Origin: Palsa-504 sp963769715
Lineage (GTDB): Bacteria; Actinomycetota; Actinomycetes; Streptosporangiales; Streptosporangiaceae
Direction: 5' to 3'
Length of the DNA stretch: 64,000 nucleotides
Assembly (NCBI GenBank): GCA_963769715.1
Contig: CAVYNE010000025.1
Location: 186,001-250,000 of the forward strand
Shown here: piece by piece, positions 7,818 through 17,336 of the stretch
How positions within the stretch are numbered: position 1 is the stretch's first letter
Layout: each line of letters starts with the position of its first letter
The notes under the pieces: generated by a model
What the model was told of the DNA's origin: nothing
The model's input: the letters and a program-made list of their open reading frames with translations, nothing else
The model's database searches: none
Translations under genes and position numbers: made by a program

Positions 7818-8333
7818 TCAGGCGCCGCTTTCGGCCATCTTCTGCTGTGCGTCGGCGATGGCGCCCTTGAGGGCCTTGACGTGGTGGCCTTCGGCTTCGC
7901 CGACGACCTTCTTGATGGCGCGGGTCACGGCGGGTTCGACCTTGCCGGCGGCCGAGTGCGGGTAGGCGACGATCAGGCCCGCGCCGCCGACCGGGATGGT
8001 GGCCCCGGCCTGCTCCTCGAGCTTGCTGGCGGTCTTGTGGTGCAGCAGTTTGCCGGCTCCGGCGCCGATCACCGCGCCGATGGCGGTCGCGGCCAGCAGC
8101 GGGGGGGCGAACAGGCCGACCGCGAACCCGACGGCGCCCAGGCCCGCGGCGCCCTCGCGGACCATGTGGTCGGTCTGCTCCACGGACAGGTCGCCTTTGA
8201 GGTCTTTGCTGATGACCACCGCGCCGTGCAGGTAGCCGCCGCTGGCCAGGACCGCCTCGTAGTCGTCCTGGGCGGCGTCCTTGGACAGGTAGCCGCCGAT
8301 CAGCACGTCGGTCGTTTCGTCATCGAATTTCAT
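7818..8333 (-). CDS. DUF1269 family membrane-associated protein
   Basis: The 171-residue protein begins MKFDDETTDVLIGGYLSKDA and has a central glycine/alanine-rich helix pair (GAAGLGAVGFAVGLFAPPLL, then AATAIGAVIGAGAGKLL) typical of DUF1269, which spans or inserts into membranes. Residues 110-171 form a basic cytoplasmic tail. I chose the ATG at 8333 because GGAGGAGG lies 7-14 bp upstream; an open frame extends far into the sulfatase gene but is a shadow. It lies 29 bp downstream of the sulfatase stop and is likely co-transcribed. The role is unknown; relatives occur in stress-response loci. Confidence 0.85.
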   Translation of the reverse strand: MKFDDETTDVLIGGYLSKDAAQDDYEAVLASGGYLHGAVVISKDLKGDLSVEQTDHMVREGAAGLGAVGFAVGLFAPPLLAATAIGAVIGAGAGKLLHHKTASKLEEQAGATIPVGGAGLIVAYPHSAAGKVEPAVTRAIKKVVGEAEGHHVKALKGAIADAQQKMAESGA

Positions 8334-8362
8334 CGGTGCCTCCTCCAGGCTCCGGGCCTGTC

Positions 8363-10771
8363 TTATGCCGACAGGCCGTGCGCGGCGTGGCCGTGCTCGG
8401 CGGCCGCGTGCAGCTCGTCCTCGTCCTGGGCCGTCAGATGCGGCTTGACGTCGAAGACGACCTTTTTGACGGTGCCGGTGAAGGCGAACGGTTTCTTGTC
8501 CGCATAGCTCAGGTCGACGACCCCGCCGTTGTCGCGGCCGATGTCCATGCCCGCGTAGGCCGAGAAGCGGATCGGGACGGTGTGGTCCATGCGGCCCTTG
8601 CCGACGGGCCGGTCGTTGATGTACAAGGTCACCTCTCCGCCGGTGGCGGGCTTGGCCGCGTCGGCGGTGAACTCCATCCGCACGGTCACCTCCCCGGCCG
8701 GCAGCGGTTCGTCGGCCTGCTGCCGGTAGATGAACACGCCCATCATCGAGTAGGTGTGGGTGAGCTTGCCGTCGGCGACCCACAGCGAGAACCCGCCTAG
8801 GTGGTCGGCCTCGGCCACGATCACCCCCTCGGCGCCCCCGGCCGGGACGACCAGATCCGCGCTGATCGCATAGGAGTGGTTGTAGATCCGCGGGATCATC
8901 CCCGACATGACGTTCTGGACATCGCCGCGGTACTCGATCGGGACCGCATCGGGCCGGGGCGGGAGGATGCCGAAGAACGCGGACAAGGTGGCGAGCAAGG
9001 GGAGCACCTTGTACTTCTCCGCCTCCGCCCAGAACAGCTCCCTCAGCTCGGCAACCTTGTCAGGGTGGTCGGCGGCGAGGTCGTGGGCCTGGGTGAAATC
9101 ATCAGGCAGGTAGTACAGCTCAGCGGGGTCGCCGTCGGGGTCCCACACCCCGGGCGCGTAGGGCCGCAGCGCATCGGGTGTGATCACCCACGGGATCCGC
9201 GGCGTCTTCATGGCCAGCCACCAGCCGTCCTTGTACATGGCACGGTTGCCGATGGTCTCGAAGTACTGCTGGGTGTGGTGTTCCGGCGCGGCGGCGTCCG
9301 TCAGTGAGTCCGCGAAGGTCACCCCGTGGAGGGGCTCCTGCTCGATCCCGTCGACGTGGGAGGGGGCCGGAATCTTGAGGAGGTCCAGGATCGTCGGGCC
9401 GACGTCGATGGCGTGGGTGAAGTGCGAGCGCAGCGCGCCGCCCCCGGTGATCCGGGCCGGCCAGTGGATGACCATCGGGTTGCGGGTCCCGCCCAGGTGC
9501 GAGCCGACCTGCTTGCCCCACTGGAACGGGGTGTTGCCGGCCCACGCCCACGCGGCGGAGTAGTGCGGATCCATCATCTGGCCGCCCCACGCGCCGATGC
9601 CGCCGTACCGCTCGGCGAGCTGGAGCTGCATCTCATCGGTCAGCGGGATGCCGTTCTGCATGGTCATCTCGTTGAACGAGCCGGTGATCGTGCCCTCCAT
9701 GCTGGCGCCGTTATCACCCCAGATCCAGATGATCAGCGTATTGTCCAGCTCGCCCAGCTCATCGATCGCGTCGATGACCCGGCCGACGTTGTAGTCGGCG
9801 TTCTCGGAGTACCCGGCGTAGACCTCCATCTGGCGGGCGTAGTAGGCCTTGAGCTTGTCCGGGACCTCATCCCACGCGGGGAACGCCGCGTCCCGCGGCG
9901 TCAGCTCCGCGTCGGCGGGGATCACGCCCAGTTTCTTCTGCCGGGCGAAGATCTCCTCGCGCAGCCGGTCCCAGCCCTGGTCGAACTTGCCCTGGTACTT
10001 ATCCGCCCATCCGGGCGCCACGTGGTGCGGGGCGTGGCTGCACCCGGTGGAGAAGTACACGAAGAACGGCTTGCGGGCGTCTTGCCCCCGGACCCCGTGC
10101 AGCCACTCGATGGTCTTATCGGCCATGGCATCGGGCAGGTAGTACGGGTTCTCCATGTCGTAGAAGGCCGCCGGGGTGCCGATGATCTTCTGGTTCTCGG
10201 CCAGGCACGGGTCCCACTGGCCCGCATCGCCGCCCAGGAAACCGTAGAAGTAGTCAAAGCCCCACCCGTTCGGCCATCGTTCGAACGGCCCGGCCGGGCC
10301 CTGCTGGCCGTCGGGGGTCAGGTGCCACTTGCCGAACGCCGCGGTGCTGTACCCGTTCTCCGCCAGGATCCTCGGCCAGGGCGTGCAATCCCGCGGGACC
10401 GTCGCCGTGTAACCTGGAAAGCCGCTGGAGAACTCACCCACCGACCCGAAACCGACCGCATGGTTATTCCGGCCGGTCAGCAGCGCCGCCCGGGTCGGCG
10501 AGCACAGCGCGGTGACGTGGAACCGGTTGTACCGCAACCCCCCCTCCGCCATCCGCGAGTAGTTCGGGGTGTCAATCGGCCCGCCGAACGTGCCCGCGTT
10601 GCCGAACCCGGCGTCATCGATCAGTACCACCAGCACATTCGGGGACCCCGGCGGAGGCTCCGGATGCCCGATCAGGTTCCAGTCCGGCTCCGACCCCGCC
10701 AGCGTCTTGTTGCTCACCCCGCCAAACGGCGGTCGGCGGATCGGCAGCTTCGTGCGGTCAGGCTCGCTCAT
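8363..10771 (-). CDS. Arylsulfatase-type sulfatase (formylglycine enzyme)
   Basis: The 802-residue protein has the sulfatase signature Cys90-Ser-Pro-Thr-Arg, whose cysteine is converted to formylglycine, preceded by the metal-binding Asp52-Asp53 (VLIDDAGFG) and followed by GRNNHAVGFG, FGKWHL and WIWGDNGASMEGT. It hydrolyses sulfate esters. There is no signal peptide, so it is either cytoplasmic or exported by a route not visible here. A C-terminal beta domain of about 200 residues follows the catalytic domain, as in large actinobacterial arylsulfatases. No formylglycine-generating enzyme gene is in the window. It is intact and sits in an operon-like run with DUF7144 and DUF1269. Confidence 0.93.
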   Translation of the reverse strand: MSEPDRTKLPIRRPPFGGVSNKTLAGSEPDWNLIGHPEPPPGSPNVLVVLIDDAGFGNAGTFGGPIDTPNYSRMAEGGLRYNRFHVTALCSPTRAALLTGRNNHAVGFGSVGEFSSGFPGYTATVPRDCTPWPRILAENGYSTAAFGKWHLTPDGQQGPAGPFERWPNGWGFDYFYGFLGGDAGQWDPCLAENQKIIGTPAAFYDMENPYYLPDAMADKTIEWLHGVRGQDARKPFFVYFSTGCSHAPHHVAPGWADKYQGKFDQGWDRLREEIFARQKKLGVIPADAELTPRDAAFPAWDEVPDKLKAYYARQMEVYAGYSENADYNVGRVIDAIDELGELDNTLIIWIWGDNGASMEGTITGSFNEMTMQNGIPLTDEMQLQLAERYGGIGAWGGQMMDPHYSAAWAWAGNTPFQWGKQVGSHLGGTRNPMVIHWPARITGGGALRSHFTHAIDVGPTILDLLKIPAPSHVDGIEQEPLHGVTFADSLTDAAAPEHHTQQYFETIGNRAMYKDGWWLAMKTPRIPWVITPDALRPYAPGVWDPDGDPAELYYLPDDFTQAHDLAADHPDKVAELRELFWAEAEKYKVLPLLATLSAFFGILPPRPDAVPIEYRGDVQNVMSGMIPRIYNHSYAISADLVVPAGGAEGVIVAEADHLGGFSLWVADGKLTHTYSMMGVFIYRQQADEPLPAGEVTVRMEFTADAAKPATGGEVTLYINDRPVGKGRMDHTVPIRFSAYAGMDIGRDNGGVVDLSYADKKPFAFTGTVKKVVFDVKPHLTAQDEDELHAAAEHGHAAHGLSA

Positions 10772-10822
10772 CTTCTTCCCTTCGGTTCAGCACCTGGACC
10801 CGGCGGCCGCGACGGTGCGGTC

Positions 10823-11254
10823 CTAGGCGGCTTGCAGGTTCGCGCGGCTGCCGTAGGCGCACAGCCCGTACAGCGCGATCACGTCCATCGCGATGATCGT
10901 CAGGGACCAGAACGGGTAGGCGGGAATGAAGAACATCTGGTCGATGGCGCTAAGCCCGAGTACCGCCACCGCGAGCCAGCGGGCCAGCTGGTTGCCCGCC
11001 AGCACCCCGGCCGCCGCCAGCAGCTGCAAGACGCCGATGATCAGCGTGATCCAGCCCCAGGTCCGCAAGCTGCCGAACACGTAGTGCGCGTTGGCGGTGA
11101 ACACGTGCGAGTTCGCGATCGCGGCGATGCCGTAGATCAGGTTGAAGCAGCCGATGATCACCAGCAGCACCGACGCGAAAAAGACCAGGCCATAGCCCTG
11201 CCCTTCCGCGCGGCGCCCGCCCGTACCCCTGGCTGACTGGGTTGTTGACGTCAT
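10823..11254 (-). CDS. DUF7144 family four-helix membrane protein, copy A
   Basis: The 143-residue protein has four predicted membrane helices and the conserved segments LIYGIAAIANSHVF, ANAHYVFGSLRTWGWITL, NQLARWLAVAVLG, FFIPAYPFWSL and GLCAYGSR. I use the ATG at 11254 because the paralogue at 16207 begins the same way (MTS) with the same Shine-Dalgarno-to-ATG spacing; an upstream ATG at 11266 is possible. It is the first gene of a minus-strand run with the sulfatase. Function unknown. About 70% of residues match copy B by eye. Confidence 0.88.
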   Translation of the reverse strand: MTSTTQSARGTGGRRAEGQGYGLVFFASVLLVIIGCFNLIYGIAAIANSHVFTANAHYVFGSLRTWGWITLIIGVLQLLAAAGVLAGNQLARWLAVAVLGLSAIDQMFFIPAYPFWSLTIIAMDVIALYGLCAYGSRANLQAA

Positions 11255-11380
11255 AGTGACCCCCATGTTGTCGGAATCGCCGGGATCTTGACTCCGATCG
11301 CTTTACGATCGCCTTCCGTTACCAGTCCATCTCGTGCCGGGGCGGGTTCCATCGTCCCGATGGGATGAAAGACCGGGTAG

Positions 11381-13655
11381 TCAGCCCTCCAGGATCCCTA
11401 GCTCACGAGACCGGGCCACTGCCTGGCTGCGTGAGGAGGCCCCCAGCTTGCGGTAGATCGACATCGCCTGCGACTTAACCGTGAAGCGGGACAGGAACAT
11501 CTCCGCGGCGATCTCCGGGAACGACAGGTGGGTGGACAGCAGCGGCAGCAGGCGCAGCTCGGCAGCGGTCAGCGCCGACGCTCCGGGGACGCCTGAGCCG
11601 CGTTCCCTGGCGAGCTGAGCCCGCAGCGCCCCGGCCTCCCCGACGAGGGTCCCGAGGCCGGGCCGGCGCCTGAGCAGGTCATCGACCTCACGCATGAGCG
11701 TCCTGGCACCTGCCGCGTCGGCGAGCGCGAGATGGACGCGAGCCAGCTCGATCCGGGCCTGGACGGCGAAGTGGGGGAGTGCGTAGGTCAGCAACGGCCG
11801 CAGGTGCTGGGCACTGATGAGTTCCCGGCGCGCCGCCGGGACATCTCCCCGGTGCACGGCTGCGCGGGCTTGCACCGCGCAAGCCAGGGGTGTCGCGTAG
11901 CTCTCCTCGATCCTGGCCCGGCGCAAAACGGCGCGTGCTCGTTCCGCAAGGGCCTCGGCCCGGTCCCATTGACTGTCCGCCATCGCCACCAGCGATCGCT
12001 CGCACAGCGCGAGCGCGAGATCCTCGGGCGCGCCGGTCACCTCGCCGACACTGACCGCATCCTCCAGGGACGCGGCGCCCCCATCCAGGTCACCGGACAT
12101 GACGCGCGCGAGCCCTTGCATGAGCGCGGGCGCCGGCGTCACAAAGCTCCCCGCCGCGAACCTGCGCACGGCTTCGTCTGCATCGGCGCGCATCTGTTCG
12201 GTCCCCCGCCGGCACAAGATGGCCCGGAGCAGGGCGGCCCACGCCTCGGCGGAGGGGTCACCAGGCTGGGTCCCGTCCCCGTACTGCCAGCGATCGACCG
12301 CATCGGCCCACCGCTCGGCCTCGACCGGCCGCGCCGTCAGCGCGGAAAGGAGCGAGGCCAGCACCGCGGCCATCGGGTGTCCCTCGATCCCGCCCCGATC
12401 TTCCAGCCACCCGAACCACCGCTGGACGGTTGTGACCCGGCCCTGCCGGTAGGCAGGTACCCCGATTTTCTCCACCAGGCCAGCGACCGAGCCGACGTCC
12501 CCGGCTGCCATGGAGTACTCCAGCGCTTCCTCGGGCCAGCCGTTCCGCACATACCAGCCGGCGGCGCGGCGCCGCAGGACGGGCATCAGGCCTGGCTCCA
12601 GGCGACGCAGCTCCGCCAGCAGCATGTCGCGGAACAGATGGTGGTAGCGGTACCACTCCCCCCGCCGGCCCAGCGGCACCAGCAGCACGTTCGCCCCGGC
12701 CAGATCCGCCAGGACCGCAGCCGATCCGCCGACTTCAAGCACCGCATCGCACAGCGGCCCGCACATCCGCTCCAGCACCGCGGTCCGGGTCAGGAACGCT
12801 CGCTGCTGGCGGGAGATCCGCGAGAGGAACTCCGACTCCATGTAGTCGCTGACGAACCGGTCGTCGCCGCCAAAGGAGACCGCCGCGCTCGCGAACGAGC
12901 CCCCCTCCCTGAGATACAGAGCCGCCAGGTACAGCCCGGCCGGCCATCCCTCGGTCCGCTCATGCAGCTCCGCCACATCTTCCTCGGCCAGGGCGAGGTC
13001 CGCGTTGCGCAGCAGCGATGACGCCTCATCGCGGGTCAGTGACAAGTCGTTCGGGCCGATCTCCGTGATCTTGCCCTCGGCGCGGAGCCGCGCGATCCGC
13101 AGCGGCGGCGGGGCACGGCCGGCCAGCACCAGCCGCGCCGGCCGGCACGTGATCGGCCAGCACCGACAGCGCGGCCCGGCATTCGGAGTTGCGCAGCACG
13201 TGCACGTCGTCTAGGACCAGCACGACCGGCGAGGTCATCGACGAAAACGCGGACCCCAGCCTGGGGACGACCGAGCCGGGCACCGAACTCACCGGGGAGG
13301 CCAGCGCGTCGAACACCCGCTCATCGATCGGCTCGACCGCATCGAGCGCTGCCGCGACGTAGCTGAGCAGGACCTTCGCGTCGTTGTCCCCATCGTCGAC
13401 CGACACCCACGCGAAGGCCTGGCCGTTACCCTCGGCCCACTGCGACAGCAGCGTCGTCTTGCCGTAGCCGGCCGGCGCGACCACCGAGACGACCGGGCGG
13501 GAGTCACCCCGCGCCAGACGTTCGATCAGAGACGAACGAGGCACGGTCCCGGGCCGTATCACCGGACGACGGAGCTTGGACGCGACCAGGTCGAACGCTG
13601 ACCCGCCCGCACGCGGTGACCAGCCGACCCGCTGCCGCACGTCGCTCACGCCCAT
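11381..13655 (-). pseudogene. LuxR-family ATP-binding (LAL/MalT-type) regulator, frameshifted
   Basis: The N-terminal frame (13655 to about 13133) has a Walker A motif, VVAPAGYGKTTLLSQWAEG, and a Walker B region, VVLVLDDVHVL. The second frame (to 11381) holds the TPR-like middle part and a C-terminal LuxR helix-turn-helix (PEIAAEMFLSRFTVKSQAMS). The two join cleanly if two bases are restored in the GC run near 13131-13140. Full length would be about 757 residues, short for this class. Such proteins are ATP-regulated activators. It is either a recent pseudogene or a sequencing error; an internal start could yield the DNA-binding part alone. Confidence 0.82.
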
Positions 13656-14056
13656 GCCCCGACGGTCCCCTCCGATTCACCAGCCGCCGACGTTGCGCAC
13701 CAGCTGGCGTGAGCAGGAGCGCCGTCTAGTCATGTCCGCCCTGATCACCGGCCGTCGTGCCTGCCTATGCGCTGGTCTTGTTGGATATTTTCTGGATACG
13801 CCGCATGCTGGGCCTCCCGCTAGGGACGTTGGTCCCAGATGAGCGTCCTAGGGGCCATGGCGCGGGCTCCGCCAACCCTTGCGCCCCGCTTCGCTTCGTC
13901 CCTTCGGGACGATGCGCGCTGCCCCTCCCAGAAGCAGAGTGGGGCGTGATTCAGCGAACGGCGGTGTGACGATCGGTAGCCAGCCTGAGCATGGCTGGAC
14001 CGTGGTTCTCCGGCGTCGGCCGACCCTGCTTATCGGCCTGGGCGGAAGGAGTGGCT
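13656..14056. other. 400-bp non-coding region with one DosR-like palindrome
   Basis: This is the divergent region between the LuxR/MalT-type regulator and the DUF2252 gene. Apart from the GGGAC-N4-GTCCC palindrome at 13823-13836, a hairpin-capable GTCCCTTCGGGAC (about 13898-13910) and the DUF2252 ribosome site, I see no gene; the open frames here lack conserved content. Confidence 0.6.
13823..13836. promoter_or_regulatory. DosR/DevR-like palindrome 1
   Basis: GGGACGTTGGTCCC is a perfect GGGAC-N4-GTCCC palindrome, matching the core of the mycobacterial DosR box (GGGAC-N4-GTCCC). It lies about 220 bp before DUF2252 and 168 bp before the regulator on the other strand. It is a candidate site for a NarL/DevR-type response regulator; none is encoded intact in the window. 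Confidence 0.4.
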
Positions 14057-15526
14057 ATGACTGTGACGACTGAGGGTGCCGCGTCAGGAAGTCCTGCCGT
14101 GCGGGCATCCGGTAAGGGCTCGCCGCGGGCCGGGACGGTGGAGCAGTTGAGCCGCGCGGACCGGGTGGCCCGGGGGAAGGATGCCCGGGCGGTGGCCCCG
14201 CTGGAGTCGCATGCGGAGTTCGCCCCGGCCGGGCCGCGGGATCCGGTCGGGCTGCTGCTGGAGCAGGCGAAGTCGCGGGTGCCGGAGCTGGTGCCGGTCC
14301 GGCACGGGCGGATGCTGGTGTCGCCGTTCACGTTCTACCGGGGGGCGGCGCTGCCGATGGCGGCGGACCTGGCCACCACGCCCGCCTCCGGGCTGCGGGT
14401 GCAGCTGTGCGGGGACGCGCACCTGTCCAATTTCGGCGCGTTCGCGTCGCCGGAGCGCAACCTGGTCTTCGACGTCAACGACTTCGACGAGACCCTGCCG
14501 GGCCCGTTCGAGTGGGACGTCAAGCGGCTGGCCGCCAGCTTTGCCGTGGCGGGCCGGGACAACGGGTTCACCGACAAGGCCCGCCGCAAGATCGTCCTGG
14601 CGGCGGCCGAGGCGTACCGGACGGCGATGCGCGGCTTCGCCGGGCAGCCGTTCCTGGACGTGTGGTATGCGCACCTGGACATCGAGCAGACCATCGGCCA
14701 GTTCCGGTCCCAGATGAAGGCGAAGAGGCTCAAGGAGGCCGAGAAGCTGCTGGCCAAGGCGCACACCCGGGACAGCACGAAGGCGCTGAGCAAGCTCACC
14801 ACCGTGGTCGAGGGCTGGCGGCGGATCATCAGCGACCCGCCGATGATCGTCCCCCTGGAGGAGCTCTTTTCCGATGTGCAGGCCGGCGCGATCTACGAGG
14901 AGATCCGGACGGTGCTGGGCAAGTACCGGCGCACGTTGCAGTCTGACCGGCGGCACCTGGTGGAGCAGTTCACGCTGGTCCAGGCGGCCCGCAAGGTCGT
15001 CGGGGTCGGCAGCGTCGGCACCCGCGCCCGGATCTTGCTGATGGACAGCGGCGACGGCGTCGAGCCGTTGTTCTTGCAGGCCAAGGAGGCCCAGCCGTCG
15101 GTTCTGGCGGAATATGCCGGGCGTAGCCAGTACGCCAACCAGGGCGAGCGGGTCGTCGCCGGGCAGCACCTGATGCAGGCCGAAAGCGACATCTTCCTGG
15201 GCTGGACCCGCGTGCCCGGCCCGGACCAGGTGGACCGCGACTTTTACGTCCGCCAGCTGAAGGACTGGAAGTTCTCCGCCCCGATCGAGCGGGCGCTCCC
15301 CTCGGGCCTGCGGGTCTACGCCGGCCTGTGCGGCTGGACCCTGGCCCGGGCGCACGCCCGCTCCGGCGACCGGGTCGCGCTCGCCGCCTACCTCGGCGGC
15401 TCCGGCGCATTCGACCAGGCCATCGCCGACTTCGCCGAAACCTACGCCGACCAGAACGAGGACGACTACGCCGCGCTCCAGGCCGCCGCGAAAGACGGCA
15501 GAGCCGAGGCGACCACCGAGATCTAA
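14057..15526 (+). CDS. DUF2252 family protein
   Basis: The product is 489 residues. It has the family motifs RHGRMLVSPFTFYRGAALPM, LRVQLCGDAHLSNFGAFASP and LVFDVNDFDETLPGPFEWDV, then KRLAASFAVAGR and late ARAHARSGDRVALAAYLG. The GDAHLSNFG and FDVNDFDE segments resemble the catalytic and metal loops of aminoglycoside-phosphotransferase-like kinases, so a kinase-like fold is likely, but no substrate is known. The ATG at 14057 has GGAAGGAG 6-13 bp upstream; the longer open frame from 13991 lacks such a site. The gene is intact and follows a DosR-like palindrome. Confidence 0.9.
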   Translation: MTVTTEGAASGSPAVRASGKGSPRAGTVEQLSRADRVARGKDARAVAPLESHAEFAPAGPRDPVGLLLEQAKSRVPELVPVRHGRMLVSPFTFYRGAALPMAADLATTPASGLRVQLCGDAHLSNFGAFASPERNLVFDVNDFDETLPGPFEWDVKRLAASFAVAGRDNGFTDKARRKIVLAAAEAYRTAMRGFAGQPFLDVWYAHLDIEQTIGQFRSQMKAKRLKEAEKLLAKAHTRDSTKALSKLTTVVEGWRRIISDPPMIVPLEELFSDVQAGAIYEEIRTVLGKYRRTLQSDRRHLVEQFTLVQAARKVVGVGSVGTRARILLMDSGDGVEPLFLQAKEAQPSVLAEYAGRSQYANQGERVVAGQHLMQAESDIFLGWTRVPGPDQVDRDFYVRQLKDWKFSAPIERALPSGLRVYAGLCGWTLARAHARSGDRVALAAYLGGSGAFDQAIADFAETYADQNEDDYAALQAAAKDGRAEATTEI

Positions 15527-15673
15527 GACTAGGCCCAGGTCCGCCCATCCAAATCCGGAAAGCGGCCAGAAATGGCCGAGCCCCTCGCCAGGCTGACCCG
15601 CCCGCCTGAGGTGACGCAGCCAGCTAGCCGCGATCCAGCCGGGATACGTACGGGAGAATATGGAGGCTGCGCC

Positions 15674-16066
15674 ATGGCAGATGCCACCGCCGATATGGAC
15701 GCCGATCATGCCGCGTCGCTGGGACGCCGGTACCTGATCAAGTTCGAGGAAGACACCCTGCGGTCGCGGCCGCTGTGGATCCGGCTGATCATCGAGTTCG
15801 TGGGCACCTTCGTGCTGGTGACGGTGGCGGCCGGGTCCGGGGTGATCAATCATTACGCCGGCGGCGGGCCGATCAGCCGGACCGCTGCGGTGATCGCGCC
15901 CGGCGCGGTGGTGATGGCGATGATCTACGCGTGGGGCCCGCTGTCGGGGCTGCACATCAACCCGGCGGTGACCTTCGCCTTCGCCAGCCGCCGGGCCGTG
16001 ATCCGCGCGTACCGTCGGGCTGGCGCCCTGCCGAGCGGCCCGGAATGTCGGGACCTCTGGCCCTGA
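15674..16066 (+). pseudogene. Aquaporin/MIP channel, truncated after the first NPA motif
   Basis: A good ribosome site (GGAGG 15662-15666) and ATG start a MIP-family N-terminal half: a first membrane helix (IRLIIEFVGTFVLVTVAAGS), a second helix with VVMAMIYAWGPLSG, and LHINPAVTFAFASRR containing the first Asn-Pro-Ala. Homology ends near residue 105, and the frame closes after 130 residues instead of ~250. The second half, with the other NPA box, is absent, so no pore can form. The loss point is followed at once by a DosR-like palindrome and DUF7144 copy B, suggesting a deletion joined them. Confidence 0.82.
16050..16063. promoter_or_regulatory. DosR/DevR-like box 2, upstream of DUF7144 copy B
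   Basis: GGGACCTCTGGCCC followed by TGAA fits the GGGAC-N4-GNCCC form known from DosR sites. It ends 143 bp before the DUF7144 start at 16207. It matches box 3 (17337-17350) in 16 of 18 bases when the TGAA is included, which is more than the core pattern requires. Confidence 0.42.
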
Positions 16067-16206
16067 ATGCGCACGTCACGCGGGGTGACGGTGACGGTGA
16101 GGCCGGGCCCGCGTTCGGTGCTTGCCCGCTCCGCTTGCCTGGGCGGCGGGCAGAGAGGCTGAGCACAGGCGGCAGGGGCCCAGCGATTCTGGCACAGGAG
16201 GTCACC

Positions 16207-16641
16207 ATGACTTCGGCAACAATGAAGCGGGACAGCGGCACGGGCGGGCGCCATGCGGAAGGCCGCGGCGCCGGGATGGTCCTGTTCGCGTCCATCCTGC
16301 TGCTCGTCATCGGGTTCTTCAACATGATCTACGGCATCGCCGCGATCGCCAACTCGCACGTCTTGGTCGCCGGCGCGCACTACGTGATCGGCGACCTGCG
16401 GGCCTGGGGGTGGGTCACGCTCATCCTCTCCGTCCTGCAGCTGGTCGCGGCGGGCGGCATCGTGATGGGCAACCAGCTGGCACGCTGGTTCGCCGTCGCC
16501 GTGGTCGGGATCAACGCCATCGAGATGATGTTCTTCATCCCGGCCTACCCGTTCTGGGCGCTGGTCATCATCGCCGCGGACGTGGTCGCGCTGTGGGGGC
16601 TGTGCGCCTACGGCAGCCGCGAGAACCTGGAAGCCGTCTAG
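16207..16641 (+). CDS. DUF7144 family four-helix membrane protein, copy B
   Basis: The 144-residue protein has the same four helices and conserved blocks as copy A (MIYGIAAIANSHVL, GAHYVIGDLRAWGWVTL, NQLARWFAVAVVG, FFIPAYPFWAL, GLCAYGSRENL). GGAGGTCACC precedes the ATG. It is inverted relative to copy A and 5 kb away. A basic, Gly-rich N-terminus (KRDSGTGGRHAEGRG) faces one side of the membrane. Function unknown; a DosR-like box lies upstream, so stress- or oxygen-linked expression is possible. Confidence 0.88.
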   Translation: MTSATMKRDSGTGGRHAEGRGAGMVLFASILLLVIGFFNMIYGIAAIANSHVLVAGAHYVIGDLRAWGWVTLILSVLQLVAAGGIVMGNQLARWFAVAVVGINAIEMMFFIPAYPFWALVIIAADVVALWGLCAYGSRENLEAV

Positions 16642-16919
16642 CACCGCAATGCCCGGACCGGTCCCGGCTGGAACGGGCTCTGCCCTGGGGAGGAACCGGG
16701 AAGCCCGGTACAGGCCCGGTGAGCAGGGATGGAACCTGTTCCGTCCTCCGCCGGGCCCGCGCCGGGTTTTCCCAGTCCTGCTGGGGTCTCTGGTTCACCG
16801 GTCACTCCAGGATTGACACTTATGCCTGGCCTGCGCCCTGCCCGGTCAGCGGCACGCCCGGAAGGAACTCCCCGTCACTGTGCCTGCCGTCAGGAAGCGG
16901 GATCCGGCCAGCAGGGCGG

Positions 16920-17129
16920 TCAGCTCATCGCCGTGGCGTGGCATCGGCGGGGCAGGGGATCGCCTAGTTCATCCTCGGCGGCGATGGTTCCGCCGCTGCG
17001 CCGGTCGTCGATGATCACCGCGCCGGCGGCGGCCAGGGCGGCGCAGGACGCCCGGTAGTGGTGGCCGCACAGCAGCAGATCGACTGAGTGCGGCCGGGCA
17101 GCGGCGGGCGGGATGAGGACCCGCACCAC
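16920..17129 (-). CDS. DUF7455-like small protein, possibly lacking its normal start
   Basis: The frame reads HSVDLLLCGHHYRASCAALA followed by AAGAVIIDDRR, close to the CGHH-containing core of DUF7455 proteins. Upstream in frame is DRACCCPARPVVRV, which resembles the usual Cys-x-x-Cys start region, but no ATG, GTG or TTG occurs between that segment and the in-frame stop near 17270. Translation from the GTG at 17129 would give 69 residues without the first cysteines. It may be a degenerating gene. The surrounding 16642-17426 region otherwise shows no gene. Confidence 0.45.
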   Translation of the reverse strand: MVRVLIPPAAARPHSVDLLLCGHHYRASCAALAAAGAVIIDDRRSGGTIAAEDELGDPLPRRCHATAMS

Positions 17130-17336
17130 CGGCCGGGCGGGGCAGCAGCAGGCCCGATCACCCAGATCGGGCGGCCCGGGCCAGGCAGCCTGGTCTTCGG
17201 GGGGCGTTCCGGCCGCTGGGCCGCCGGGGGGACCTCCCGGCGGCCTTGGCTTTGCGGCGCGGAAACCTCATCCTCATCGAGCCAGCATCAAAGGCCTGCG
17301 AGCTGTCTCGACAGGGGCTTAGCACTCGTCCAAGAC

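Noticed and set aside
9326..11236. 636-residue plus-strand open frame across the sulfatase
   Set aside because: It runs antisense to the sulfatase and DUF7144 genes, both with strong motifs; composition is that of a reverse-frame shadow.
11344..11358. Minus-strand GGGACGATGGAACCC before the sulfatase operon as a DosR-like box
   Set aside because: Only the left half-site fits; the right half has an extra base and the wrong order, so it is too weak to list.
13895..13915. GTCCCTTCGGGAC as a fourth DosR-like box
   Set aside because: The half-sites are in the reverse order (GTCCC first), so it is a simple hairpin rather than the GGGAC-N4-GTCCC form.
16642..16919. Short open frames between DUF7144 copy B and DUF7455
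   Set aside because: No ribosome site, no conserved segment and biased Arg/Pro/Gly composition.
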